Source of the DNA: Pseudomonadota bacterium
Lineage (GTDB): Bacteria; Myxococcota; Myxococcia; Myxococcales; Myxococcaceae
Reading direction: 5' to 3'
DNA length: 61,097 bases
Assembly: GCA_023426545.1 (NCBI GenBank)
Contig: JAFAAN010000153.1
Coordinates: 1 to 61,097, forward strand
Position numbers and translations under genes: made by a program. Below, piece after piece: positions 16,161-24,225 of this stretch. The first letter of the stretch is position 1; each line of letters opens with the position of its first letter. The notes beneath the pieces are model-generated. The model saw only the letters and a program-made list of their open reading frames with translations, was not told where the DNA came from and did not search any database.

Positions 16161-18083
16161 TTACGCCGCCATGGGCGGCATGGGTGGTGCGCCCGGCGGC
16201 GCCAGTGGCATCGGGCCGCCGGGAGGTGCGACAGGGGCAGCGCCGGGCATCGCAGCCGGGGCCGGTGGGGCTGCCTCGGGCGGGGGCGCGAGCATCGCCG
16301 CGGCTTGGTCCGCCCAACGCAGCAGGAGTTCCAGGCGAGCGGGCGGAGCGCCCTGCATTTTCGCCGTCAGGTAGGCCTGCTGCATGCGCTGGATGCCGAA
16401 CTCGAGCGGCATGAACTTCTCGGGCGCCTCATAGACGTCCTCCGCCCCGGAGTCGTCGTCGCCATCCAAGAAGCGCTCGATGAGCGACTCGACGTAGTCC
16501 CTGCCAGCTCCCTCCGCGGTGGCGTCAGCCGCCAAGTCAGGCATGTCGAGCAGTTCGCGATAGCGCTCGTTGGTGATGAGGTGGTCCTGCCAGAGCTCGC
16601 GGACGTACTGCTTCCGGGCGGCTGGCGTCTGCGGCAGTGAGGACGACGCGAACACCTGGAGGGCGTACTCGTCCTCGTCCAGCGCAGCCTCCTTCCAGTT
16701 GACGGCATAGACGCGGCGCCGCTCGCGGTTGAGCGCCTTGAGCTTGATGCCCGTCTCGTCGGCCTGCCTCGCAAGGTCCGTCACGAGGTGGCCCGCCGCC
16801 ACGAAGAACTCGTCGTAGGCGCTGATGACGTCCGCGAAGCGCCCGGACTCGATGTCCTGCTGCTCGCGCAGGCCGACGGCAGAGTCGATGCCCGGGGGCT
16901 TCTGGCCAGCGACGCTGAGCTGGTTGATGCCCACCTTCTCCAACGCCTCGCGCACAGAGGTCTGGTACTGCTGAAAGAGTTCGGGCGGCACAGCGGAGGG
17001 TGCCACCACCTGGGGCGGCGCGTTCCCTCGGACGATACGCCCCACCTCGTTCGTCATCGACGCGACGGCGATGTCGCTGCCGTTGGGCAGGAAGAAGAAC
17101 GGCGTCGTCATCAAGTCCAACGCGCGCTGAATCTTCCTGCAGATGAATGAGACGGCGCGCTGGTCGGGCAGCAGCATCTCTGGCACACCCTGACCATCGA
17201 AGCCCTCGTCGCGCTCGTGGAACCGGAAGAAGGCAAAGGGGAAGCGTCCGTGCGCCCACTCCTCATCCAGCAGCGTCGTGTTGCTAATCGTTACGACGTG
17301 GCGCCCGTCATCCGCATCCGGCCCGCTGGGCAGGTGCCACGCCTCCACCACGCACACGACAGAGCCGAGCTCCGCGAGCACCTTGAGACGGGAGCCGCTG
17401 TCCTGTGCGAGGCACGGGTCCGCCTGGACGATGGCGCCCTTCAGCGCGGCGCGCTCAGCCTTCGTCTTTTTCTCGTGCCAGGCGTCAATCCACCCTTCCG
17501 CGATTTCGCGCGACACCCACGTGCGTTGGAAGATGCTCCGCGGCCGGCTGTACTTGCCGTCCATGGCGCCCACGAGAATCTCGTCCGGCAGCACGCGCTC
17601 CAGGCACACCTTCTCGCCGTCCAGGTAGCCCTTGAGGACGCCCAGTCCGTACTTGCACCCGTCGCGGAACACCCGGCGGCCGGTCGCGTACAGATTCGAC
17701 TCGTGAAACGTCCCGTATACGAATGCGTCGAGCCGCTGCGCTCGGCGGCGTTGCGACCAGTCACCACCATTCGTCACGAAGGTGGCCTTGGGTTTGTTCT
17801 TGGCGATGCGCGCGGTGAGGCTGTCCACCGCGACGCGGGCGAGGTTGTAGCTGATGCTCCCCTTGGCGTCGGCGTAGGGGTTGATGATGGGCACTCCGAT
17901 GCCGGCCGCGCCGCTCGCCCAGGACGTGTACGGCCGCTGCTCGTCGCCGTAGAGGGTGCGCGCGAGACGCATCATGGTGCGCCGGCCCTGCTGCTCCGCC
18001 TCAATGGCACGCGCCGTCGCCCACACCTCGCGGTGGCAGTCGCCCTCCTTCGCCTTCCACCACTGGACGGACTTCAGCTTCAC
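16161..18083 (-). CDS. Portal protein
   Basis: 640 aa. The GTG start follows GGAGGT with good spacing and overlaps the stop of the preceding gene (GTGA). Features are WKAKEGDCHREVW near the N-terminus, a beta-rich middle, then GIDSAVGLREQQDIESGRF and a long helical C-terminal part. The tail is rich in Pro, Ala, Gly and Met. Length and position between large terminase and scaffold fit a portal forming the dodecameric DNA gate. Confidence 0.8.
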   Translation of the reverse strand: MKLKSVQWWKAKEGDCHREVWATARAIEAEQQGRRTMMRLARTLYGDEQRPYTSWASGAAGIGVPIINPYADAKGSISYNLARVAVDSLTARIAKNKPKATFVTNGGDWSQRRRAQRLDAFVYGTFHESNLYATGRRVFRDGCKYGLGVLKGYLDGEKVCLERVLPDEILVGAMDGKYSRPRSIFQRTWVSREIAEGWIDAWHEKKTKAERAALKGAIVQADPCLAQDSGSRLKVLAELGSVVCVVEAWHLPSGPDADDGRHVVTISNTTLLDEEWAHGRFPFAFFRFHERDEGFDGQGVPEMLLPDQRAVSFICRKIQRALDLMTTPFFFLPNGSDIAVASMTNEVGRIVRGNAPPQVVAPSAVPPELFQQYQTSVREALEKVGINQLSVAGQKPPGIDSAVGLREQQDIESGRFADVISAYDEFFVAAGHLVTDLARQADETGIKLKALNRERRRVYAVNWKEAALDEDEYALQVFASSSLPQTPAARKQYVRELWQDHLITNERYRELLDMPDLAADATAEGAGRDYVESLIERFLDGDDDSGAEDVYEAPEKFMPLEFGIQRMQQAYLTAKMQGAPPARLELLLRWADQAAAMLAPPPEAAPPAPAAMPGAAPVAPPGGPMPLAPPGAPPMPPMAA

Positions 18084-18337
18084 GGGCTACCTCCTCGGAC
18101 GGCGTCGAAGAGCGGGTCCTGCGGGTCGAGCCCTCCGGTGTCGTCGCTGGCCGCCGGGACGACGTGCATCTTCTCCTGGGGGGACTCGCCGGGCTGCACT
18201 TCCACGGGCACCTCGCGGACGACGACGGCCGGGCCGAGCACCACTTCCACCTCGCCCGCCTTCACCCGGACGGCGCCCTGCTCTCGCATGTGGCGCATGA
18301 GGGCGGCGAGCGCCTCCACGTCCTGCGTCGTCACCAT
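18080..18337 (-). CDS. Small protein between terminase and portal
   Basis: 85 aa, not recognised. A helical start (MVTTQDVEALAALMRHMREQ) precedes a Val-rich beta segment (VEVVLGPAVVVREVPVEV). It begins 4 nt after the terminase-side gene and its stop overlaps the portal start. It is probably a packaging or head-assembly accessory. Confidence 0.55.
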   Translation of the reverse strand: MVTTQDVEALAALMRHMREQGAVRVKAGEVEVVLGPAVVVREVPVEVQPGESPQEKMHVVPAASDDTGGLDPQDPLFDAVRGGSP

Positions 18338-18341
18338 GCGC

Positions 18342-19925
18342 TCACCACCATGACTCGTCCTCTCCGAGTACGTCCTGTCGCTGCTGCACGCGCTTCCGCG
18401 CGCGAGCGAGACGCTCCTCTTCCTGTCTACGCTTCTCGTCCCACAGCAGCTTTTCGTCGGGCTGTGTCTCGCGGCCGGCCAGGGCGAGGGCCTTGCGGTG
18501 CGCGTACAGCGCGGCGTCCGAGGCGTGGTTGGGGTGCGCCGGGTGCTCGCGCGGCGGCTTCCCGGCCTCCACCTTAGGGTCCTTGTGCAGGCTGGCCCAC
18601 TCCGCGGCGGTGGCTCCGGCTGGCGTCTCCGGGCGGCTGGGGGCCCGGGAGGCCAACACCTTCACCCTACCCTCGCGCAGCTCCGCGTTGAGGGTAGCCA
18701 CCGCGGCGTACTTCTCCGTCTTCTCCGCGGGCTGCACGTCCAGGGCGTAGGTGTCGCGCCACTCGTCGGCCACGCCCTTGCCCAGGCCGCCTTCGTCCAG
18801 CACGGACGCCACCGGGCGCCAGCGGCGCTGGGCGGCGGCGAAGTGCTCGCGCCACTGGCCCGCGTGCAAGCCGGGCTCGGAGTAGGACTCCACCTCGTAG
18901 ACGGTGTCGCAGGTGTTGGCGACGGCCCAGACGTGGTGCGCGTACGCGTCGCCGGTGCCCAAGTCGCCACCCAGCACGTAGTACCAGGCATGTCCCGGCG
19001 GCAGGGTGCCGTCGTACAGATTGAGTGCCTCGTTGAAGGCGTAGAAGCGGGCGTTGGCGTCTCGCACCCAGCGGCCGAACCACTCGCGCACCAGCGCCGG
19101 CAGGGACTCCGCCAGTGCCTCGGCCTTCGCCCGGCCCGTCGGCGTCGCCAGCATCCGCTGCACGTCTGCGGCAGTGACGCCCTCGTGAAGTGCGGCCACC
19201 TTCGCCGCCACCAGCCTGCCCACGTTGTCGGCCACGTGGGGGTTGTCCAGGGCGCTCCAGGAGTGCACCTCCCAGTCGCGTCGCCGCTCGGCCAGCGCCG
19301 CCGCGTCCTCGTTGCGCGTCAGGGCGTGCCAGTAGCCGACGCACACCGGGCCAGGGGTGCCCAGGAGGAAGGCGTCTCCCCCAACGTCCGCCAGGGCGGG
19401 CCCCAAGTCCTCCTCGATGAGCTTCTCGAGCAAGTCCCCGACGAAGTTCTGCGCCTCGTCGCCCACCACCCGGGACACCTTGTCGCCGCGGTACTTGCGC
19501 ACCTCTCGCGCGTCATCCGCGCCGCGGATTCGGATTTCCGTCCCAGTGCGCGGGTTGGTGAGCTTCCGCATGACGGCATTGAAGCGGTAGCCCAGCGAGT
19601 ACTTCTCGTTGATGGCCTGGAGGTTGATGTCCGGGCCCATGACGGTTTCCCAGGCACGCGTCCCGCCGTCCGGGTGGATGTAGTAGACGACGGTGCCCGG
19701 GTGCTTCTCGGCGGCGTCGAAGAGCAGGCCGGGGATGAGCTTCGACTTGCCCGCGCGGCGGGTGCAGAGGACGGCCTTCCTGTCGTGCTTCGACTGGAGC
19801 ACGGCGCGCTGCTGCTGAAACAGCGTGTCCACGTACTCGCGGAAGCGCTCGGGTGCCTTCTCCCGGGCAGGCGGAGCCACCCGGCGGTTGAGCTCCACGA
19901 GCACGTTGCGCGCACTGCACGACAC
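18342..19925 (-). CDS. terL: Terminase large subunit
   Basis: 527 aa. The GTG start at 19,925 is preceded by GGAGGGG; a longer frame begins upstream without such a site. The ATPase has a Walker A variant CTRRAGKS (54-61) and Walker B VVGDEAQ (Asp156-Glu157). The nuclease half has GGDLGTGDAYAH and a later Asp in HPNHASDAALYAH. It packages phage DNA into the prohead through the portal, encoded next. The N-terminus MSC fits the unusual M-x-C starts seen in many early genes of this prophage. Confidence 0.9.
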   Translation of the reverse strand: MSCSARNVLVELNRRVAPPAREKAPERFREYVDTLFQQQRAVLQSKHDRKAVLCTRRAGKSKLIPGLLFDAAEKHPGTVVYYIHPDGGTRAWETVMGPDINLQAINEKYSLGYRFNAVMRKLTNPRTGTEIRIRGADDAREVRKYRGDKVSRVVGDEAQNFVGDLLEKLIEEDLGPALADVGGDAFLLGTPGPVCVGYWHALTRNEDAAALAERRRDWEVHSWSALDNPHVADNVGRLVAAKVAALHEGVTAADVQRMLATPTGRAKAEALAESLPALVREWFGRWVRDANARFYAFNEALNLYDGTLPPGHAWYYVLGGDLGTGDAYAHHVWAVANTCDTVYEVESYSEPGLHAGQWREHFAAAQRRWRPVASVLDEGGLGKGVADEWRDTYALDVQPAEKTEKYAAVATLNAELREGRVKVLASRAPSRPETPAGATAAEWASLHKDPKVEAGKPPREHPAHPNHASDAALYAHRKALALAGRETQPDEKLLWDEKRRQEEERLARARKRVQQRQDVLGEDESWW

Positions 19926-20015
19926 GTCATCCCCTCCACGGAATCGGCAGGCGTGGGCACATGCACCCCAGGGGCTTGCCACACAGACGGCACCGGGGTG
20001 GGCGGTGGACGTGGC

Positions 20016-20228
20016 TCACGGCACCTGCTCGATGTCGCGGATGAACGCCTTGGCCACGTGCCCCAGGGCCTTCGCAGCAGCCAGCGGCGACGTGTAGCTC
20101 GGCGAGGACGTCATCACGACCACCGCACTCCAGCCCCCGCGCCCCTCGTCGAAGGTCGAGGTGATGGTGAACGAGTAGCCCCCGGCATCCTCCATCTCGT
20201 ACTTCACCTGCGTCGCGTTGAAGTTCAC
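20016..20228 (-). CDS. Small hypothetical phage protein
   Basis: 70 aa from a GTG that follows GGAGGGA: VNFNATQVKYEMEDAGGYS. It has two beta-rich segments and a helical end (AAAKALGHVAKAFIRDIE). It overlaps the stop of the next upstream gene by 4 nt. Not recognised. Confidence 0.5.
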   Translation of the reverse strand: MNFNATQVKYEMEDAGGYSFTITSTFDEGRGGWSAVVVMTSSPSYTSPLAAAKALGHVAKAFIRDIEQVP

Positions 20229-20632
20229 CGTCCATCCCTCCTCAGCAGGTACAGCCGGGCGCGGTGGGCGAGGCCCAGGGAGTCCTGGTACAGCGTCCAT
20301 GCCTCCGTGGCTCGCGCCTCGTTTCCGTACCGGTGGGCAACGTCCGCCTCGGCGCGCCAGTAGCAGATGCCGTCCAGCGCCTCCTGGTAGGCGTCGGCGG
20401 CATGGTCGCGCCCGTTGTCGGCCTGGTGCGGGCGCCCGTGCTTCTCGCGGCCAAAGGCGTCACGAGCGTGGGCGTCCCGCACCATGAGCAACCACGTCGT
20501 GGACGCCTTGTTCTCCGTCTCTCCGGAGCGGCGGTAGAACTCCTCCGCGATGACGGGCCACGTCGGCCGAGCCTTGCCCTCCTTCGGCGGGGGCTGGGGC
20601 TTCACGAGGTCGGTCACTGCATCACCGCCCAT
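20225..20632 (-). CDS. Conserved small phage protein (NGRDHAADAYQEALD motif)
   Basis: 135 aa. The segment FGREKHGRPHQADNGRDHA followed by ADAYQEALDGICYWRAE matches a family often seen in phages as K-Y-G-T-P-L-x-x-x-N-G-R-D-x-x-x-D-A-Y-E-E-A-L-D. A MazG-like nucleotide pyrophosphohydrolase relationship is possible but not shown by the sequence. It is in a chain of overlapping genes upstream of the terminase. Confidence 0.6.
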   Translation of the reverse strand: MGGDAVTDLVKPQPPPKEGKARPTWPVIAEEFYRRSGETENKASTTWLLMVRDAHARDAFGREKHGRPHQADNGRDHAADAYQEALDGICYWRAEADVAHRYGNEARATEAWTLYQDSLGLAHRARLYLLRRDGR

Positions 20633-20820
20633 CTCATCGGCGTCGGCTGTTGCCTGAGAAACCGCATGCCGTCCGCCACGCGCCGCTCGCGCATCAGACG
20701 CCGGATGTCCTCGGACGTGGAGACGTCACGCGCCTCCGTCAGTGGCCTGTCCCACCGCAGAGCGCGCCGGTTGCTCTCACACATCGCGCAGGGGCAATAC
20801 GTGTCAATGAATATGTCCAT
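20614..20820 (-). CDS. Small Cys-containing phage protein
   Basis: 68 aa from the internal ATG: MDIFIDTYCPCAMCESNRR. The C-P-C-x-M-C cluster could bind metal; the rest is basic and helical. It overlaps both neighbours by less than 20 nt. Not recognised. Confidence 0.5.
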   Translation of the reverse strand: MDIFIDTYCPCAMCESNRRALRWDRPLTEARDVSTSEDIRRLMRERRVADGMRFLRQQPTPMRWAVMQ

Positions 20821-21037
20821 GTCGCCACACCACCTCTTCAATGCGCGTCCTTGCGCGGTTGGCCAGCGTCTCTGCGATGAGCCCGACGAACGATGCTGCG
20901 AGGCACAGCCAGAAGCCTCGCGCCGTGTCCTGGAATGGGGCAGCGCCCAGTGAGAACCAGCAGATGCCGCTGTTCACCACCTCCAGCACACACAGCACGG
21001 CGTAGCGGCGGCGAAGGCGCGCGAAGTGCCCGGTCAC
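20804..21037 (-). CDS. Two-helix small membrane protein
   Basis: 77 aa from a GTG start with GGAGGG upstream. Two hydrophobic segments, YAVLCVLEVVNSGICWFSLG and FWLCLAASFVGLIAETLA, are separated by a short polar loop and flanked by basic residues. The layout resembles class II holins, but the protein is far from any endolysin in this window. It overlaps the next gene by GTGA. Confidence 0.5.
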   Translation of the reverse strand: MTGHFARLRRRYAVLCVLEVVNSGICWFSLGAAPFQDTARGFWLCLAASFVGLIAETLANRARTRIEEVVWRHGHIH

Positions 21038-21231
21038 AGCTTCTTCCCTCCCTTCCGCTCCCGCCACACGGCGAGGAGTGCGGAGGTGGTGTCCCGCCAC
21101 AGGCCCAGGTTGCGCAGGGCGGACTCCAAGCAGGCGATGGAGATGCCGAGGCACAAGGCCAGCAGGACGAGCGCGCCGGTGCCGACGACGGCCCAGGACA
21201 CGGCGGTGAGGAGCCAGGACGGGAGCATCAT
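21034..21231 (-). CDS. Small single-helix membrane protein
   Basis: 65 aa. One long hydrophobic segment (AVSWAVVGTGALVLLALCLG) is followed by an amphipathic helix and a basic end RERKGGKKL. The start has two ATG codons in a row. A holin-like or antiholin-like role is possible given three membrane proteins in a row; this is inference. Confidence 0.5.
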   Translation of the reverse strand: MMLPSWLLTAVSWAVVGTGALVLLALCLGISIACLESALRNLGLWRDTTSALLAVWRERKGGKKL

Positions 21232-21419
21232 GGCACCCTCCGTTTCACCGCTCGCCGCTTCGTGCCCCTGCGCCGCTTCACCACCGGCCCTGGAGCCGGC
21301 TCCGGCGGCGACAGCCGCGCCTCCACGGCCTGCGCCAGCGCCTGGCCAGCAGCAGCGCCCAGTGCCGCAAGGACACCGCGCGCCGCCTCCATCACCAACG
21401 TGCGCACCCACGGACTCAT
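21228..21419 (-). CDS. Small basic phage protein
   Basis: 63 aa: an Ala-rich amphipathic helix (LVMEAARGVLAALGAAAGQ), a Pro-rich hinge, and the strongly basic end VVKRRRGTKRRAVKRRVP. It overlaps both neighbours by 4 nt. A nucleic-acid or membrane-surface role is possible. Confidence 0.45.
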   Translation of the reverse strand: MSPWVRTLVMEAARGVLAALGAAAGQALAQAVEARLSPPEPAPGPVVKRRRGTKRRAVKRRVP

Positions 21420-21823
21420 GGCCCAATCCCTCCGAAGAAGTGCTCCGGGTCGTCGCACTTGCCCGGGGCCGCGCAGTTGGAGTCGCTGCACTTCGGGCAG
21501 GGCGGCACCGGCAGCGACGGGAAGGTGGCGCGGAGGACGGCGACAGCAGCACCCTCCTCTGGCGTCTGCACGTCCAACCTGGGCCACAGGCGCTTCAGCG
21601 CGGTTTCCACCTGCCGTCGCTCGGCATGGTGGCGGGCATTCGTCTGGAACGCCTCGGTGCCCTTGTCGTCGGCCAGAGACAGCGCCTCGCCCAACTCCCG
21701 CGCCATCTCATCGTGGCGCCTGCTCCAGTAGTCCCGCCAGTAGCGAGCGTGCCGCAGGAAGGCGTACTGAGCGACGAGGGCCACACAGGCCGCGATGAGG
21801 AGCAAAGAGAGGAGTGGATTCAC
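21416..21823 (-). CDS. N-terminal membrane anchor with coiled coil, Cys-rich tail
   Basis: 135 aa from a GTG that follows GGAGG. NPLLSLLLIAACVALVAQYAF is a membrane anchor. It is followed by a charged helix (about 30-85) and a tail with several cysteines (PPCPKCSDSNCAAPGKCDD). An anchor plus coiled coil is the shape of an inner-membrane spanin, but no outer spanin is next to it. Confidence 0.5.
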   Translation of the reverse strand: MNPLLSLLLIAACVALVAQYAFLRHARYWRDYWSRRHDEMARELGEALSLADDKGTEAFQTNARHHAERRQVETALKRLWPRLDVQTPEEGAAVAVLRATFPSLPVPPCPKCSDSNCAAPGKCDDPEHFFGGIGP

Positions 21824-22170
21824 GCCCCACCTCCCAGCGGCCAGAGGGAGCGCCACCAGCCGAGGTTGTCCCGCTCAGACTCTGCGATTGCCGCCCATGA
21901 TTCGCGACGACGAGGAGTCAGGTCGCTCAGCGTGACCACATGCTCGGCCGTCACCACGTAGGACGCCAGCACCGCATCCACCAGCGCGAAGAGGATGGCG
22001 TGCATTACTTGGCCTCCAGCGTATCCGGTCGTCAGGCAGTGACTCGCCCCATTTGGCCCCATCACCCATCCGTCTTTGCCAGAACCGTCCAGCGAAGCCC
22101 GCCACGGCCCCGGCGTCGCCGCCTGCGCCAGCCGCTTCAACTCTGCCAAGTCCAACTGCGTCTCGCTCAT
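21820..22170 (-). CDS. Ea22-like phage protein, copy 1
   Basis: 116 aa. MSETQLDLAELKRLAQAATPGPWRA carries the A-T-P-G-P-W signature seen in Ead/Ea22-like phage proteins. These are common in early operons; their role is poorly known. A longer protein with similar features is encoded at 34.3-34.9 kb. The start was chosen at the ATG before this motif; the divergent lipoprotein gene starts 99 nt away. Confidence 0.6.
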   Translation of the reverse strand: MSETQLDLAELKRLAQAATPGPWRASLDGSGKDGWVMGPNGASHCLTTGYAGGQVMHAILFALVDAVLASYVVTAEHVVTLSDLTPRRRESWAAIAESERDNLGWWRSLWPLGGGA

Positions 22171-22269
22171 TCGTGGCACTCCCTCGCTGTGACTCCCCAG
22201 GAGTGCCACGCCCGTCCCACGGGCCTCAGCGCCTTGACTGGCGTACATCCGGTGCGGGAGCGTCTGCGG

Positions 22270-22869
22270 ATGCGCCAAACTCTCGTCGTGACTGCGTTCC
22301 TCTTGAGTGCTTGCAACTCGGAGAGCCCATCCAGACAGGTGACGCAACCTGTGCCTCCTCCTGTGCCAGCAGTGCCCCGCGAGGAGTTCACCCAAGTGGA
22401 GTCAACCGTCAGCGAGCACTCGCTTCACCTTCGCGTGCTCCAAGCGCAGATAAACTACCTACAGGGGACTCATCCCATCCAGGCAACCTTCAACCCCGGC
22501 TCGGACGGCTACGTGCCTGTCATGACACCCGTCGGCACCTTTCTCGTCATGCTCGAGAAGGTCACGCCCTATGCCGATGGCCAGCGACTCACGTTCAAAA
22601 TCGGGAACATCCAAGCCGCCGACTACCACGACCCGGAACTGACCATCTCGTGGAGCACTCGCCCTCCATCCGTAACCGACGAGAACTACAAAGAGGCGCT
22701 TCCAATCTGGAGCGAGTCAGTGCGAACCAAGACGGAGAAACCCCTCACGAGGCTGCGCGCTGGACACTGGAACCGCATCAACATCGTTGTCTCCCCTGCG
22801 ACCAGCGCCGAGGTTGGATTCATCGAGCTGCGGATGGGCGTGGAAACCGTGTCCATGCCCACCAGGTGA
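22270..22869 (+). CDS. Plus-strand lipoprotein (DUF3251/YajI-like), moron
   Basis: 199 aa. The signal peptide MRQTLVVTAFLLSACNS ends in lipobox LSAC. A short coiled coil precedes VPVMTPVGTFLVMLEKVTPY and DGQRLTFKIGNIQAADYHDP. This resembles DUF3251, the domain of E. coli lipoprotein YajI (recognised by pattern only). It is the only plus-strand gene in about 30 kb of minus-strand phage genes, so it is probably an independently transcribed cargo gene. Superinfection exclusion at the envelope is a plausible role (inference). Confidence 0.75.
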   Translation: MRQTLVVTAFLLSACNSESPSRQVTQPVPPPVPAVPREEFTQVESTVSEHSLHLRVLQAQINYLQGTHPIQATFNPGSDGYVPVMTPVGTFLVMLEKVTPYADGQRLTFKIGNIQAADYHDPELTISWSTRPPSVTDENYKEALPIWSESVRTKTEKPLTRLRAGHWNRINIVVSPATSAEVGFIELRMGVETVSMPTR

Positions 22870-22876
22870 GGCGCGC

Positions 22877-23161
22877 CTACGGCTCGCGCTGCATGAGGGC
22901 GTTGTACGCGTCAACGAGGTGTTCGCTGGACGCGGCGAGGTAGGCCCGCGCCTGCGTCAGCGACTCCAGCGCGGTGGCATTCACCGCCACACCCTGGGCC
23001 TCGCCCTGCGTCTGGACGCCCGCTGCGAGCGCCTCACATGCCTTGTTGGCGGCGGACAGCGACTCGGCTACAGCCTGGACGCCGCTGTACACGGCGTCGT
23101 CAAAGACACGGCGCTTGGAGAGGGACTGGAGCAGGTCCTCAAGGGCGGAGGGCTCGGCCAT
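22877..23161 (-). CDS. Small helical phage protein
   Basis: 94 aa, MAEPSALEDLLQSLSKRR onward, almost entirely helical and Ala-rich. No recognised motif. It converges with the lipoprotein gene, 7 nt between the stops, without a clear terminator. Confidence 0.45.
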   Translation of the reverse strand: MAEPSALEDLLQSLSKRRVFDDAVYSGVQAVAESLSAANKACEALAAGVQTQGEAQGVAVNATALESLTQARAYLAASSEHLVDAYNALMQREP

Positions 23162-23162
23162 T

Positions 23163-23516
23163 TCACGTCTCCTTCTTCGGGCGGCCACGCCGCGGCGCGG
23201 GCGGCGTCAGCGCCTCCTGCTGCGACATGCCAGCAGCATTGGCGGATTGCTGGACAGTGACGGCGTCGAGCGCCGCGGGCTCCACCACCGGCAAGTCGTC
23301 GTGGACAATCTCCGCGATGCCGCCGCCGGACAGCGGGATACTCGTAGTGCTCCACACGTCCCTGTCCTCCACCTTGCGGCGGACGCGGAGCACCAGCAGC
23401 GGGCCCTGCATGGTGGCCTCCAACTCCCCCGGCTTCACGGCGAAGCGGTCGGAGTTGTAGACGCCCAGGCTGTGGAACTTCGTGAAACGGATGGACTTGA
23501 TTGGGGGTGTCGTCAT
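23163..23516 (-). CDS. Hypothetical phage protein with basic tail
   Basis: 117 aa. Beta-rich first half (SIRFTKFHSLGVYNSDRFA), then an Ala/Gln-rich linker and a basic end TPPAPRRGRPKKET that recalls an AT-hook-like nucleic-acid contact (RGRPKK). It overlaps the next gene by 4 nt. Not recognised. Confidence 0.5.
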   Translation of the reverse strand: MTTPPIKSIRFTKFHSLGVYNSDRFAVKPGELEATMQGPLLVLRVRRKVEDRDVWSTTSIPLSGGGIAEIVHDDLPVVEPAALDAVTVQQSANAAGMSQQEALTPPAPRRGRPKKET

Positions 23517-24025
23517 CCTTCGTCCTCAGGGGTGAAGCGCAGGCCAAAGCGGGCAACAAGCCGCGCACCAGCTCGCGTGTGGTGGGTGTACCTGGCGCCC
23601 TGGGCACGGGCGGCCGACAGCAGGAGGGTGCCGACGCCTAGGCGGCGCAGACGGTGCTTGGTGTAGGCCCAGTGCACGACGCCGGACTCCAGCAGCACGT
23701 AGCCCACCACCTCGTCCGGTGCGTCCGGGGCGACTGCCACGACGCAGGAGAGGCGCTTGGCCGCCCTGTCCGCCCTCGCGTTGTGCCGGGACTCCAGGTG
23801 CTTGCGGAGCGCGTCCCGGAGTCTCCACCGGCGGGCGCAGGCCTCGCACTCAGCAGCACAACCGCACTCCTCCCGGGCCCGGCGGAGCTCGTCCGCGTCC
23901 AGGCCGGCTGCGGCGAGTTGCACGTCCACCAGGGAGGCACGCCAGGAGTGCCGAACGAAGGTCCAGTCCTCCGGTGTCGCGGCACGGAGCTCAACCGGGC
24001 TGCGCTCAGGGGCTGGGCAGGTCAT
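23513..24025 (-). CDS. GNAT-like acetyltransferase, phage type
   Basis: 170 aa, MTCPAPERSPVELRAATPED onward. The N-terminal strand-helix with ATPEDW, then VVGYVLLESGVVHWAYTKHR and RRLGVGTLLLSAARAQGAR, follow the GNAT pattern, the R-x-x-G-x-G/A loop being R-L-G-V-G-T. The substrate is unknown. The C-x-C-x(3)-C-x(2)-C segment (GCAAECEACARR) in the middle is unusual for GNATs and could bind metal. Confidence 0.65.
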   Translation of the reverse strand: MTCPAPERSPVELRAATPEDWTFVRHSWRASLVDVQLAAAGLDADELRRAREECGCAAECEACARRWRLRDALRKHLESRHNARADRAAKRLSCVVAVAPDAPDEVVGYVLLESGVVHWAYTKHRLRRLGVGTLLLSAARAQGARYTHHTRAGARLVARFGLRFTPEDEG

Positions 24026-24225
24026 CGCCGTACCTGCTGCGACAGCGAGGGGCCACACATGAAACACCACGTCGAACGGCCGTGCTTGCACATCCCAGCC
24101 AGCGGCAGCGACTCAGCCTGCCGCAGCAGGCTGTAGCCGCCGGCCTGCATTCCCTCCGCCCACTCCCTCGTGTTCCTCTTGCCGCTCCACGCCGCGTTCA
24201 GGTCGTGCGTCAGGTTCGCGCTCAC
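24022..24225 (-). CDS. Small hypothetical phage protein
   Basis: 67 aa, MSANLTHDLNAAWSGKRNT onward, ending CKHGRSTWCFMCGPSLS. Two Cys-containing turns could bind zinc. It overlaps both neighbours by 4 nt. Not recognised. Confidence 0.5.
   Translation of the reverse strand: MSANLTHDLNAAWSGKRNTREWAEGMQAGGYSLLRQAESLPLAGMCKHGRSTWCFMCGPSLSQQVRR

Noticed and set aside
18498..20363. A 621-codon plus-strand frame
   Set aside because: It is antisense to TerL, which has Walker motifs and a ribosome site.
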